Assembly: GCA_002787155.1 (NCBI GenBank)
Contig: PCVY01000047.1
Location: forward strand, 1-61,462
Source: Candidatus Abzuiibacterium crystallinum
Lineage (GTDB): Bacteria > Omnitrophota > Omnitrophia > Omnitrophales > Abzuiibacteriaceae
DNA length: 61,462 bases
Direction: 5' to 3'
Part shown: positions 46,650-54,641 of the stretch, piece after piece
Numbering within the stretch: the first letter of the stretch is position 1
Layout: every line of letters begins with the position of its first letter
Notes under the pieces: model-generated
Told to the model about the DNA's origin: nothing
What the model saw: only the letters and a program-made list of their open reading frames with translations
The model's database searches: none
Translations under genes and position numbers: made by a program

Positions 46650-46907
46650 ATGTCGCAACATCCAAGTTTAAGGGTCTCGAGCGTTGGCGCTAAACACCGA
46701 AATGTTTTCAAGAGACATGAAAAAATAAAAAAACTGCAAGAAAACGAAAATTGGTTAGAGCATAAAACTGCTTTTAAATTACCGAAAATTAAATCGGTCA
46801 AAGTGAAGGTTAAGAAAATCAAAGCAGAAAAAGCTGAAGGAGCTGAAGGCGAAGCCACAGCACCGGCAGCGGCTAAACCAGCGGCAGAAGAAAAGAAAGC
46901 CAAGTAA
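46650..46907 (+). CDS. Small basic protein, Chlamydiae/Verrucomicrobia-type family
   Basis: The first 55 residues match my memory of a small basic protein family shared by Chlamydiae, Verrucomicrobia and relatives: MSQHPSLR, a GAKHRNVFKRHEKIKKL stretch, a W..H segment and a FKLPKIKSVKVKVKK ending. It is probably a ribosome- or RNA-associated protein, but its role is not established. Here a 27-residue Ala/Glu/Lys-rich tail extends beyond the usual Lys-rich end. The perfect ribosome binding site fits an abundant product. Confidence 0.8.
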   Translation: MSQHPSLRVSSVGAKHRNVFKRHEKIKKLQENENWLEHKTAFKLPKIKSVKVKVKKIKAEKAEGAEGEATAPAAAKPAAEEKKAK

Positions 46908-46922
46908 CCGGACGGACTAGGT

Positions 46923-47405
46923 GTGAAGGTGAATATTCGGGCGTATCAACCAGAGGATGATGGTGCCATTCAAGGCTTAATTGCGGACATCATGGATAAA
47001 GAATTTCCGCAGACCAAAGCGGCTTATCCCATGGATGATTTAACTCATATTTCCACGGTGTACGGCGGTCCGGGAGATGCTTTTTTTGTAGCGGTTGACC
47101 ACCACCAAATTGTTGGAACGGTTGCCGTCAAACACGAAGATAAAAGGGTGGCGCTTTTGAGACGTATTTTTGTTGCACCAACTCACCGAAACCAAAAGTT
47201 AGGCATCGGTCTCATTGAAAAAGCCATTCAATTCTGTAAAGATAACGGCTATCAGGAACTCGTTTTCAGGACCTCAAGTAAAATGGATCGGGCGATCCGG
47301 CTCTGTCAGAAAAAAAATTTTCAGCAGCGTGCCAGCCTTGAAATTGGCGGATTGGAACTTTTGAAATTCGTGCTTTTCTTAGGGAACGGCGAAGCAAAAT
47401 CATAA
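46923..47405 (+). CDS. GNAT family N-acetyltransferase
   Basis: The 160-residue protein has the GNAT fold. The acetyl-CoA binding motif A region is visible as LLRRIFVAPTHRNQKLGIGLIEKA (about 76-99), with the Q/RxxGxG/A pattern in NQKLGIG, and a later motif B segment RLCQKKNFQQ. The substrate is not predictable. The start is GTG at 46923; a second GTG at 46929 is also possible. It follows the small basic protein gene by 15 bases. Confidence 0.82.
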   Translation: MKVNIRAYQPEDDGAIQGLIADIMDKEFPQTKAAYPMDDLTHISTVYGGPGDAFFVAVDHHQIVGTVAVKHEDKRVALLRRIFVAPTHRNQKLGIGLIEKAIQFCKDNGYQELVFRTSSKMDRAIRLCQKKNFQQRASLEIGGLELLKFVLFLGNGEAKS

Positions 47406-47426
47406 TCAGAAGCAGGTGATTTATTC

Positions 47427-48419
47427 ATGTGGTTTATTTTTAAGAAAAAGAACAGTAATGCTCCCTTAAAAACATTAAACGAGCAGGAAATACAAGAAAA
47501 GTTGTATGGCAGGTACCATCAGAAACAAAAGGCAAGCAATCATTTTGGCACGCTTGGGAGTTCTGATGAGACGTTGACGTTATCCGCTGATAATCAAATT
47601 AATCTGCAAACAAAAAAAGAAAATAAAACACGTCCCGCCAATACGGCTGTTCTTGACTTGCCGAAGGTTGCCAAAGCTGAAACGCCGCCCAGCCATAAAA
47701 CGTATTCAATCCCGTTGGCACCCACTCCCATTAAAACAACCCCAAACCTGTGGGGTTATGTGCGAGATTTGACCAACCGGATTTTTTCGCTCTTCTCGTG
47801 GCGTTATACAGTCGCCGCAATGATTTTGCTTGCCGGCATTGGCTTATTAAGCCTGATTCCTTGGGACAAATTTAAATCCCGTGAAATGCCGCCTCCTGTG
47901 ATTCAGCGTGACCGCGCAGTTCTCAGGACGCCTATCCCGCAAGAAACGCAGACGCCGGCTGTTGTTACCAAAATACCTGCCACTGCGGAAAATCCTGATA
48001 AAAAAGCAACCGCAGAAGAAAGTGCACAGGGAAGTAAGGTAGAAGAAAAAGCACAACAAACTATTTCCACGGAGACCGAAAAACAGGCAATCTCTGAGGC
48101 TCAAGGAAAAAACATGGGCGAACCTCCGGTTTCTGACGTTTCTTCTGCCGCAGCGACTCAGAAATCCTACACCATACAAGTTTGTACTTATGTGCAGGAA
48201 GCAGATGCTAAAATGCTTGTCGAAAAACTGGAGACTGAGAATCTTCCGGCTTTTTATCAAGAATCGGGGAATACTTCAGGCGCCAGCGCAGGCCGGCAGT
48301 TTTACGTTGTGTTTTTGGGAAAAGACAAAGGATATTCTGAAGCAAAAGAACGATTAGCCGCGTTTAAGAAGCTTTCTGTTTCGAAAGATTTTTCCGACGC
48401 ATTCATTCGAAGGTTATAG
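47427..48419 (+). CDS. SPOR-domain membrane protein, second copy
   Basis: The 330-residue protein has a cytoplasmic N-terminus with a short LNEQEIQEKLYGRYH helix, one membrane segment (about 132-148) and a long Thr/Glu/Ala-rich periplasmic linker. A C-terminal SPOR domain (about 248-328) starts KSYTIQVCTYVQEADAKML. The SPOR domain should bind septal peptidoglycan. It differs in length and sequence from the other SPOR protein, so recent duplication is unlikely. It precedes a PilZ gene by 2 bases, linking a wall-binding protein with c-di-GMP signalling. Confidence 0.8.
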   Translation: MWFIFKKKNSNAPLKTLNEQEIQEKLYGRYHQKQKASNHFGTLGSSDETLTLSADNQINLQTKKENKTRPANTAVLDLPKVAKAETPPSHKTYSIPLAPTPIKTTPNLWGYVRDLTNRIFSLFSWRYTVAAMILLAGIGLLSLIPWDKFKSREMPPPVIQRDRAVLRTPIPQETQTPAVVTKIPATAENPDKKATAEESAQGSKVEEKAQQTISTETEKQAISEAQGKNMGEPPVSDVSSAAATQKSYTIQVCTYVQEADAKMLVEKLETENLPAFYQESGNTSGASAGRQFYVVFLGKDKGYSEAKERLAAFKKLSVSKDFSDAFIRRL

Positions 48420-48421
48420 TT

Positions 48422-48775
48422 ATGTGGCAGGGATTTGAAGGGCGTCAATTTCCTCGTATCCAAACCGATTGCCGAATCTACATTACCAAAGATACGCATC
48501 ATCAGCCCATCACGGCACGCACAGAGAATATTGGCGCAGGCGGGATTTGCGTTTTGCTGGATGAACCGCTTCCCAAACTGAGCATGGTCAATGTGAAATT
48601 AGACATCGATGACGGCGGACAACCCATTTCATGTGTGGCGCAGGTAGTTTGGACAGTTGAGCGGAAGGAATTTAATGCCAAAAAGAAACTGCACGATATC
48701 GGTATGTCCTTCATTGATCTAGACGACGCTTCTAAACGACGAATTGAAGAAATTATCAAGACAACAACCAATTAA
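48422..48775 (+). CDS. PilZ domain protein (predicted c-di-GMP receptor)
   Basis: A 117-residue stand-alone PilZ domain. The c-di-GMP-binding RxxxR motif is Arg8-Arg12 (RQFPR). The second motif reads NIGAGG at 36-41, matching [D/N]xSxxG except that Ser is Gly, so affinity may be altered. A beta-barrel core ending in GMSFIDLDDASKRRI is typical. It lies 2 bases after the SPOR gene and 11 bases before yajQ, implying cotranscription. Confidence 0.85.
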   Translation: MWQGFEGRQFPRIQTDCRIYITKDTHHQPITARTENIGAGGICVLLDEPLPKLSMVNVKLDIDDGGQPISCVAQVVWTVERKEFNAKKKLHDIGMSFIDLDDASKRRIEEIIKTTTN

Positions 48776-48786
48776 TTCAGCGCACC

Positions 48787-49287
48787 ATGCCCAGTGAATG
48801 CTCCTTTGATATTGTTTCCGAAGTCAATCTCCAAGAAATTGATAATGCTGTCAATCAAGCGATGAAAGAGTTGAAAAATCGTTTTGACTTTAAAGGGAGC
48901 AAGAGCGAAATCACCTTTAATCGGAATGAAAAAAAGCTATCAATATTGGCCGATGACGAATTAAAGTTGAAGAGTTTGAAAGATGTTCTCAGCACGCGCT
49001 TGGCTAAACGGTCAGTTTCAATGAAAGTACTGCAATACGGAAGTGAAGAAAAAGCTTTGGACGGCATGGTCCGCCAGAGCGCTGAGATCATTCAGGGGAT
49101 TCCTCAGGAGAAGGCGAAAGAACTGGTTCGCATGATCAAAGACATGAAGTTAAAAGTCCAGCCAAGTATCCAAGGCGAAAAAATTCGTGTTAGCGGTAAG
49201 AATAAAGATGATTTACAGGTCGTTATGCAAATGGTTAAAAGCGCTAATTTGTCTATTGCAATTCAGTTTGATAACTTAAGAAGCTAA
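48787..49287 (+). CDS. yajQ: YajQ family nucleotide-binding protein
   Basis: YajQ proteins are small double-RRM-like proteins; members in several bacteria bind c-di-GMP and act in gene regulation, and others bind GTP or tRNA. The 166 residues match the family over their whole length: the SFDIVSEVNLQEIDNAVNQA start, KNRFDFKGSKSEI, and the C-terminal KLKVQPSIQGEKIRVSGKNKDDLQ segment. It sits between two PilZ genes, which supports a c-di-GMP link here. Confidence 0.95.
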   Translation: MPSECSFDIVSEVNLQEIDNAVNQAMKELKNRFDFKGSKSEITFNRNEKKLSILADDELKLKSLKDVLSTRLAKRSVSMKVLQYGSEEKALDGMVRQSAEIIQGIPQEKAKELVRMIKDMKLKVQPSIQGEKIRVSGKNKDDLQVVMQMVKSANLSIAIQFDNLRS

Positions 49288-49561
49288 ATTTTTTTTATCT
49301 TATTTATGTATAATAATTATATTCATAATAATTTTAAATAATATAATTTATTATTTTATCTGTAAAAATGAGATCGGAAGGCAATAAAAAAAAGTTTTAT
49401 AAAACCTCTTATTAACTAAAAAAAACCGCTCATCTATTGTATTACCTGAAGGCTATGCTATACTCAAAATAACAGCAGCAACAAAAAGTTTTTGAAAATC
49501 ATATCAATCTATCATCACAATTGCCGTTACATTAACAGCAAGGTTAGAGGAGAAACCAAAC
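49288..49561. other. AT-rich intergenic spacer with promoter
   Basis: This 274-base gap is extremely AT-rich in its first 90 bases, with alternating AATAAT/ATTATA runs, then contains A-tracts at about 49386-49393 and 49420-49426. Such DNA is likely curved or bound by nucleoid proteins. A promoter lies at 49437-49464. No stable GC hairpin terminator and no RNA gene are visible. Confidence 0.5.
49437..49464 (+). promoter_or_regulatory. Promoter of the second PilZ gene
   Basis: TTGTAT (49437-49442), a 16-base spacer and TATACT (49459-49464) preceded by TGC (extended -10). The predicted start near 49471 gives a leader of about 90 bases with a GAGGAGA ribosome binding site. The AT-rich upstream DNA could act as an UP element or a nucleoid-protein site. 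Confidence 0.6.
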
Positions 49562-49954
49562 ATGGATAAAGAACGAAGGCGCTTTAAACGGTTCGATGCT
49601 TTTATGAGTGTGAAGTGCGGTTTACCAAAAGCAACCGAAAAAGAATTAGCGCTCAGTCTCACGAAAGATATTTCTCGTGAAGGTTTGTGTGTTAACTCTA
49701 ATACCAGCTTCAGTCACGGCAGTGTTGTGAATCTTGAAATTAATCTCCCGGATGACCCGCGTCCTATCCGTTCTTCGGGCAAAGTAGTTTGGTCGAAAAT
49801 ATCGAGCCAAGAAGAAGGGATTGATTACGGTATTCAGTTTGTCAACATTGACCCGATTGATAAATTTAGGGTGCTGGATTTTGCCTACAATCATTGGCTT
49901 GAAACCAAAGTCAATGACTTTGCTGATCCTGAAGATGTTACAAAATTGAATTAA
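49562..49954 (+). CDS. PilZ domain protein, second (predicted c-di-GMP receptor)
   Basis: A 130-residue PilZ domain protein. Both ligand motifs are canonical: RxxxR at Arg6-Arg10 (RRFKR) and DISREG at 36-41. The domain ends with DYGIQFVNIDPIDKFRVLDF. It is probably cytoplasmic and should bind c-di-GMP more reliably than the first copy. GAGGAG precedes the start. It has its own promoter and is followed after 109 bases by the cNMP/patatin fusion gene. Confidence 0.87.
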   Translation: MDKERRRFKRFDAFMSVKCGLPKATEKELALSLTKDISREGLCVNSNTSFSHGSVVNLEINLPDDPRPIRSSGKVVWSKISSQEEGIDYGIQFVNIDPIDKFRVLDFAYNHWLETKVNDFADPEDVTKLN

Positions 49955-50063
49955 GCCTTCACTAACCGTTTCCATCAGGTAAGTTTTCCACCTTATTTAG
50001 TTATATTTCTACGTTAAACAGCCGATAATCATATCAAGATAACTAATTGATCTTGAGGATGAA

Positions 50064-52127
50064 ATGGCTTGGTTTAATTTCTTACGAAAAACTCAGACAA
50101 AAACAGATTACGAAATTAGTCTGTTCCCCATATTTTCTGAATTAACACCCGCCGAAATTAACGTTGTTCAATCAAAAGTTCGTTTGGTTGAATTTAAAAA
50201 AGGCGAGACGATTTATAATAAGGGAGAAGAATCGGACGGATTTTATTTGATCCTAAGAGGCCGCATTGTTATTTTGAAAAGCGACCGGCAGGTCATTAAC
50301 CATCTTCATGCAGGCGACCATTTTGGCGAAACATCGCTCTTGGCAGGACGTCCGCACAGTGCCACAACCGAGGCTCAAAATGATTCAATCCTGCTTAAAA
50401 TTGCCAAAAAAGATTTCCTTCTCCTCTTAAAAGAAATTCCGTCGCTCAGTTTAAACATTAGTCGAACGTTAGGAAGTCGTTTGACAGGCACCCTGGATGA
50501 CCGGACGTTATCAGGCGAGTCAAAAATCATCACTTTTTATCATTCTGTGCCAGGGATCGGAAACTCCACTTTTGCAATCCACCTAGCGGCTGCTCTGAAA
50601 CGGGAAACGCAAAAAAAAGTTATTTTCCTGGATTTTACTTCTCTGTCAGATAAACGAAACGGTAATCAGCCTTTTAAACGTGCCAAGCATTTTCAATTAT
50701 CCGATTTTGAAGTAACTAATACCCACAAAATCGAACAAGCCATTGTGAAAGACCAGGCTAATTTTCATGTTTTCAAATTGGGCGACGAGCGAATCGAAAA
50801 AGACATCGAAAAAGATTTACCGCGGCTCATTTCATATTTTTTAAGCCATTACCATTTCATTTTAATTGACTTGCCCGTCATTGTGAATCCGCTGGTCCGA
50901 AAAGCCATTCAGCAGGCGGACATTCTTTATTTTCTGATCGATGAAGATTTGAGAGGCGTCCGAGAGGTTATCGAAAAGATTAAAGAATTTAGATTGTCTT
51001 TTGGATTTACGGAAGATCAATTTAGGTTAATCTTGAGAGAACGGAAACAGCAGCCAAAGCTGCAGGCTTTCTACGATGAATACTCAGATGAGACCTTGCC
51101 GATATTTGCAACCTTGCCCGAAACCGAACTTTTTGATCAAAAATCTTTCACGGAGCAAAAACTGGAACAGACCGATGATGAACAGTTTTATTCCAAAACA
51201 ATGCGTCATCTGGCGCGTGAGTTAGCAGGAAAGCTGGTGGGGCTGGCTTTGGGCAGCGGGGCTGCTTTTGGTTATGCCCATGTTGGCGTGTTAAAAGTTT
51301 TGGAAGAAGAGGGGATTAAAGTTGATATGATTTCGGGCTCTAGCATCGGTGCAATTATCGGCGGCATGTGGGCAGCGGGTATACCGGCAAAGCAGTTGAT
51401 TGAAATTCTTTCAACGCTTGACCGAAAAACAACTTTTTTCAAACTATTCGGTTTTAGAGATTTATCAGCGGCTCATAAAGGATTTTTCAAAGGCGACCAA
51501 GTAGTCCGGTTCTTAAAACACTACTTAAAAGGCATTACGTTTCGTGATCTTAAAATCCCTACTAAAATTATCGCAACCAATTTGGCAACGGGTGCGCCGA
51601 TATTGTTTGATGACGGCCCGCTTGTGACAGCTATTCGAGCCAGCATTTCAATTCCCGGAATTTTCAGGCCGCTCGCGATTGACAATAAATATTTAATTGA
51701 TGGCGGGATTGCCGAACCGCTGCCGGTCCAGGTTTTGAATCGGTTTGGTGCTAAGAAGATTATCGCCGTCAACGTCCTCCAATCACCTGATGATCACTAC
51801 CGCCGGAGCGTTCGAATTGAAGAAAAAAATAAAAAACTGGATGAAAGTATGAAAAAGCGAAATGCCCTCATCCGTACTTTTTATCACGAGCGTACCAAAT
51901 TTATTAATAGACAAAGCGCTAACATTTTTAACGTTTTGATGAAGACCATTCAATTCATGGAATTTATCATGGCGAATGCCGCTGCCGAGCAAGCTGATAT
52001 TACCCTTAATCCGGTTGTAACGGATGCGCACTGGGCGGAATTTTTTACGCATCGGAAATTTATTCACCGCGGAGAAGAAGAGGCGCGCCGCTGGCTGGAT
52101 GACATTAAGGAACTTGTTAATGAATAA
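50064..52127 (+). CDS. Cyclic-nucleotide-binding / MinD-like / patatin phospholipase fusion
   Basis: The 687-residue protein joins three parts. Residues about 20-140 form a cNMP-binding (CAP-type) domain with the GDHFGETSLLAGRPHSAT loop. Residues about 153-360 look like a MinD/CpaE-type P-loop domain, but the expected deviant Walker A (KGGxGKT) reads VPGIGNST (162-169), without either lysine. Residues 391-570 form a patatin-like lipase: oxyanion GSGAAFG, nucleophile Ser427 in GSSIG, and Asp546 in DGG. The lipase site looks intact, the ATPase site dead. The nearest known type is bacterial NTE/RssA-like patatins with cNMP domains. No membrane segment is evident. Confidence 0.88.
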   Translation: MAWFNFLRKTQTKTDYEISLFPIFSELTPAEINVVQSKVRLVEFKKGETIYNKGEESDGFYLILRGRIVILKSDRQVINHLHAGDHFGETSLLAGRPHSATTEAQNDSILLKIAKKDFLLLLKEIPSLSLNISRTLGSRLTGTLDDRTLSGESKIITFYHSVPGIGNSTFAIHLAAALKRETQKKVIFLDFTSLSDKRNGNQPFKRAKHFQLSDFEVTNTHKIEQAIVKDQANFHVFKLGDERIEKDIEKDLPRLISYFLSHYHFILIDLPVIVNPLVRKAIQQADILYFLIDEDLRGVREVIEKIKEFRLSFGFTEDQFRLILRERKQQPKLQAFYDEYSDETLPIFATLPETELFDQKSFTEQKLEQTDDEQFYSKTMRHLARELAGKLVGLALGSGAAFGYAHVGVLKVLEEEGIKVDMISGSSIGAIIGGMWAAGIPAKQLIEILSTLDRKTTFFKLFGFRDLSAAHKGFFKGDQVVRFLKHYLKGITFRDLKIPTKIIATNLATGAPILFDDGPLVTAIRASISIPGIFRPLAIDNKYLIDGGIAEPLPVQVLNRFGAKKIIAVNVLQSPDDHYRRSVRIEEKNKKLDESMKKRNALIRTFYHERTKFINRQSANIFNVLMKTIQFMEFIMANAAAEQADITLNPVVTDAHWAEFFTHRKFIHRGEEEARRWLDDIKELVNE

Positions 52128-52146
52128 AAAGTTAAAATTAGGTGGT

Positions 52147-52175
52147 TTGACGGACGAAAATCACTATGTTAGACT
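52147..52175 (+). promoter_or_regulatory. Promoter of the lipid-use operon
   Basis: TTGACG (52147-52152), a 17-base spacer and TAGACT (52170-52175) lie in the 89-base gap before the thiolase gene. The predicted start near 52182 leaves about 35 bases of leader with an AAAGG ribosome binding sequence. Confidence 0.55.
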
Positions 52176-52216
52176 TTGACCGTGGCAACCCCTAAAAACA
52201 AGAAAGGTTCATATTT

Positions 52217-53407
52217 ATGAAATCAGTTGTCATTGTAGACGGGGTTAGAACTCCGCAAGGAATACTCGGCGGTGCGCTGAAGTCATTTACCAACCAAAAA
52301 CTGGGTGAAATTGTTACCCGCGCTCTCCTCGAACGCACAAAAGTCAAACCGGAGCAGATCGAAGAAGTTATATTCGGCTGCGTTGGACAAGCCAGCGATG
52401 CGGCCAATGTGGCCCGTGTTATTAGCCTCATGGCAGGAATCCCGCACTCGGTGACAGCCTTTACGGTTGCGCGGAATTGTGCTTCCGGGCTTCAGGCCAT
52501 TGTGTCAGCTTATCAAATGATTACGGGCGGCGAAGCGGATATCATTATCGCCGGCGGTGCGGAATGCATGTCGATGGCGCCCTATGTGAATCGCGATCTT
52601 CGGTTCGGTAAAAAATTAAGACATTCCACCATGATAGATTCGTTATGGGAAGGGTTAACAGACCCTGTCTGTAAGATGATCATGGGAGAAACAGCAGAAA
52701 ATTTAGTGGATGAGTTTAAAATTTCACGAAAAGATCAAGATGCATTTGCGATGATTTCTCATCAACGGGCTTTTCGAGCGACACGGGAAGGTAAATTTAA
52801 AGATGAAATTATCAAAGTCATAATTCCAAAAAAAGCAGCCGGAAAAGAAATGCCGCCCGAGACATTCACCGAAGACGAGGGTATTAACATGGCATTAACT
52901 GAGCAGATATTATCGCAATACCCGACGATCTTCAAAGAAAATGGATCTGTCACGCCGGGGAATTCATGTCCCATTTCGGATGGCGCAGCGGCTGTGTTGG
53001 TGATGAGTGAAGAAAAAGCAAAAGAACTGGGATTAAAACCGCTTGGTTATATTCGGAGTTACGCCTTTGCAGGTGTTGAACCGGAACGGATGGGAATCGG
53101 GCCTACCTGCGCGGTCCCTAAGGCTTTAAAAAAAGCAGGTTTATCACTCAAAGATATCCAGTTAATGGAGTTGAACGAGGCGTTTGCCGCGCAATTTATC
53201 GCTTGCGAGCAAGTAATGAAGTTTGATCGGAACATCGCGAACGTCAACGGCGGCGCCATTGCCTTGGGCCACCCAGTAGGGGCCACAGGCGCACGAATCA
53301 CGGTGACGCTTTTGCACGAAATGAAACGGCGTAATTTAAATTTAGGACTGGCAACCATGTGTGTTGGCGGCGGACAAGGCGGCGCAATTATTATGGAGAG
53401 GAAGTAA
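52217..53407 (+). CDS. Acetyl-CoA C-acyltransferase (thiolase)
   Basis: Thiolases cleave 3-ketoacyl-CoA in beta-oxidation or condense two acetyl-CoA. The 396 residues show all catalytic elements: acylated Cys88 in NCASGLQ, His352 in GHPVGATGAR and Cys382 in CVGGGQGG, and the NEAFA motif near 318. Length fits the degradative/acetoacetyl-CoA group (AtoB/FadA-like); chain-length preference cannot be read. It is the first gene of a run with matching 3-hydroxyacyl-CoA dehydrogenase and enoyl-CoA hydratase. Confidence 0.94.
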   Translation: MKSVVIVDGVRTPQGILGGALKSFTNQKLGEIVTRALLERTKVKPEQIEEVIFGCVGQASDAANVARVISLMAGIPHSVTAFTVARNCASGLQAIVSAYQMITGGEADIIIAGGAECMSMAPYVNRDLRFGKKLRHSTMIDSLWEGLTDPVCKMIMGETAENLVDEFKISRKDQDAFAMISHQRAFRATREGKFKDEIIKVIIPKKAAGKEMPPETFTEDEGINMALTEQILSQYPTIFKENGSVTPGNSCPISDGAAAVLVMSEEKAKELGLKPLGYIRSYAFAGVEPERMGIGPTCAVPKALKKAGLSLKDIQLMELNEAFAAQFIACEQVMKFDRNIANVNGGAIALGHPVGATGARITVTLLHEMKRRNLNLGLATMCVGGGQGGAIIMERK

Positions 53408-53409
53408 TC

Positions 53410-54627
53410 ATGTATATCTACAAGGCGGGCGTGATTGGCGCCGGTGCGATGGGGGCAGAAATTGCACAGGTCATTTCCTATGCAGGATTGCCGGTGGTTT
53501 TAAAAGATGTGAACCAAGAATTGGTTGACAAGGGAATTGCTAAGATACGGGCTATTTATGACGGGCGCGTCAAAAAAGGAAAAATGTCGCCGGAAGATGC
53601 CGAAAAAAAAATTGCGCTTGTTATTCCATCCACAGACAACAATAGTTTTAAAGATGTGGACATCGTCATTGAAGCTGTGCCCGAGAAAATGGCCATCAAG
53701 CAAAAGGTTTTTCAAGAAGTTCAGGATATCGTACCTGAAACGGCCATTTTAGCGACAAACACCTCAGCGTTGTCGATTTCTGAATTGGGATCGGCGACGA
53801 AACGGCCTGGCCGAGTCGTGGGCATGCATTTTTTCTATCCTGCGCATGTTATGAAGCTGATCGAAGTCATTCCCGGCTTAGCCACCGAAGAAGAGGTGGC
53901 GGCAGATGTTATGACATTCTCTGAAACATTGCGCAAGATTCCCGTCAAAGTAAATGAGTGCGCTGGTTTCTTAGTCAACCGGCTCTTAATGCCCTATCTC
54001 AACGAAGCTGCTTTCTGTCTACAAGAAGGGGCAGCAACTGTAGAAGAGATCGATCAAGCCGCTGTCGCGTTCGGTTTACCAATGGGTCCATTTACATTGG
54101 TAGATAATTTGGGCTTGGACATTTGCTATGATGTTGTGCAGGTCTTGCTCAATTCATACGGCAGCCGGATGAAACCTGCGGAATTGTGGATGCATTTCTA
54201 TGAAGCCAAACGATTTGGCCGGAAAACAGGAGGCGGTTTTTACCCATATGAAGATACGGATACAAGCAAGATCAAAGCGCTCATTTCAAAAGCACAGGCA
54301 ACATCGCCTAAGAAAAATACAAAATTCAGTATTGAGCGATTAATCTATCCAATGGTCAATGAAGCGATCATGTGTGTCGAAGAGCATGTTTCGACAGCGG
54401 CTGATGTCGATTTAGCCATGCTGGCAGGTGTAGGCTTCCCACAAGAGAAAGAGGGAATTCTGCATTATGCGGATGCGACCGGTTTAGACAAAGTGTTGGC
54501 CGAGTTGATGGCCCTACATGAAACTCATGGTGATCGATTCTGGCCTGCAACAAGTTTGCGCCGCTATGTTGCTGCCAAATTTTTGGGTAAAAAAGCAAGC
54601 CGCGGTTTCTTTGAATACAGCACATAA
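53410..54627 (+). CDS. 3-hydroxyacyl-CoA dehydrogenase
   Basis: The enzyme oxidises L-3-hydroxyacyl-CoA with NAD. The 405 residues contain the Rossmann motif GVIGAGAMGAEIAQV near 8-22, the IEAVPEK and FYPAHVMKLIEVI segments with the catalytic His, and two C-terminal 3HCDH helical domains, the layout of the dehydrogenase half of FadB-type proteins without the hydratase part. The separate hydratase gene follows. The ATG at 53410, after GGAGAGGAAG, is preferred over a frame opening at 53359 inside the thiolase gene. Confidence 0.93.
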   Translation: MYIYKAGVIGAGAMGAEIAQVISYAGLPVVLKDVNQELVDKGIAKIRAIYDGRVKKGKMSPEDAEKKIALVIPSTDNNSFKDVDIVIEAVPEKMAIKQKVFQEVQDIVPETAILATNTSALSISELGSATKRPGRVVGMHFFYPAHVMKLIEVIPGLATEEEVAADVMTFSETLRKIPVKVNECAGFLVNRLLMPYLNEAAFCLQEGAATVEEIDQAAVAFGLPMGPFTLVDNLGLDICYDVVQVLLNSYGSRMKPAELWMHFYEAKRFGRKTGGGFYPYEDTDTSKIKALISKAQATSPKKNTKFSIERLIYPMVNEAIMCVEEHVSTAADVDLAMLAGVGFPQEKEGILHYADATGLDKVLAELMALHETHGDRFWPATSLRRYVAAKFLGKKASRGFFEYST

Positions 54628-54641
54628 CCAAAAGGTGATTT

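Noticed and set aside
47847-48260. 137-codon - strand frame in the second SPOR gene
   Set aside because: The SPOR gene's low-complexity linker lacks stops on the other strand; the Arg/Phe/Cys-rich product is unlikely to be real.
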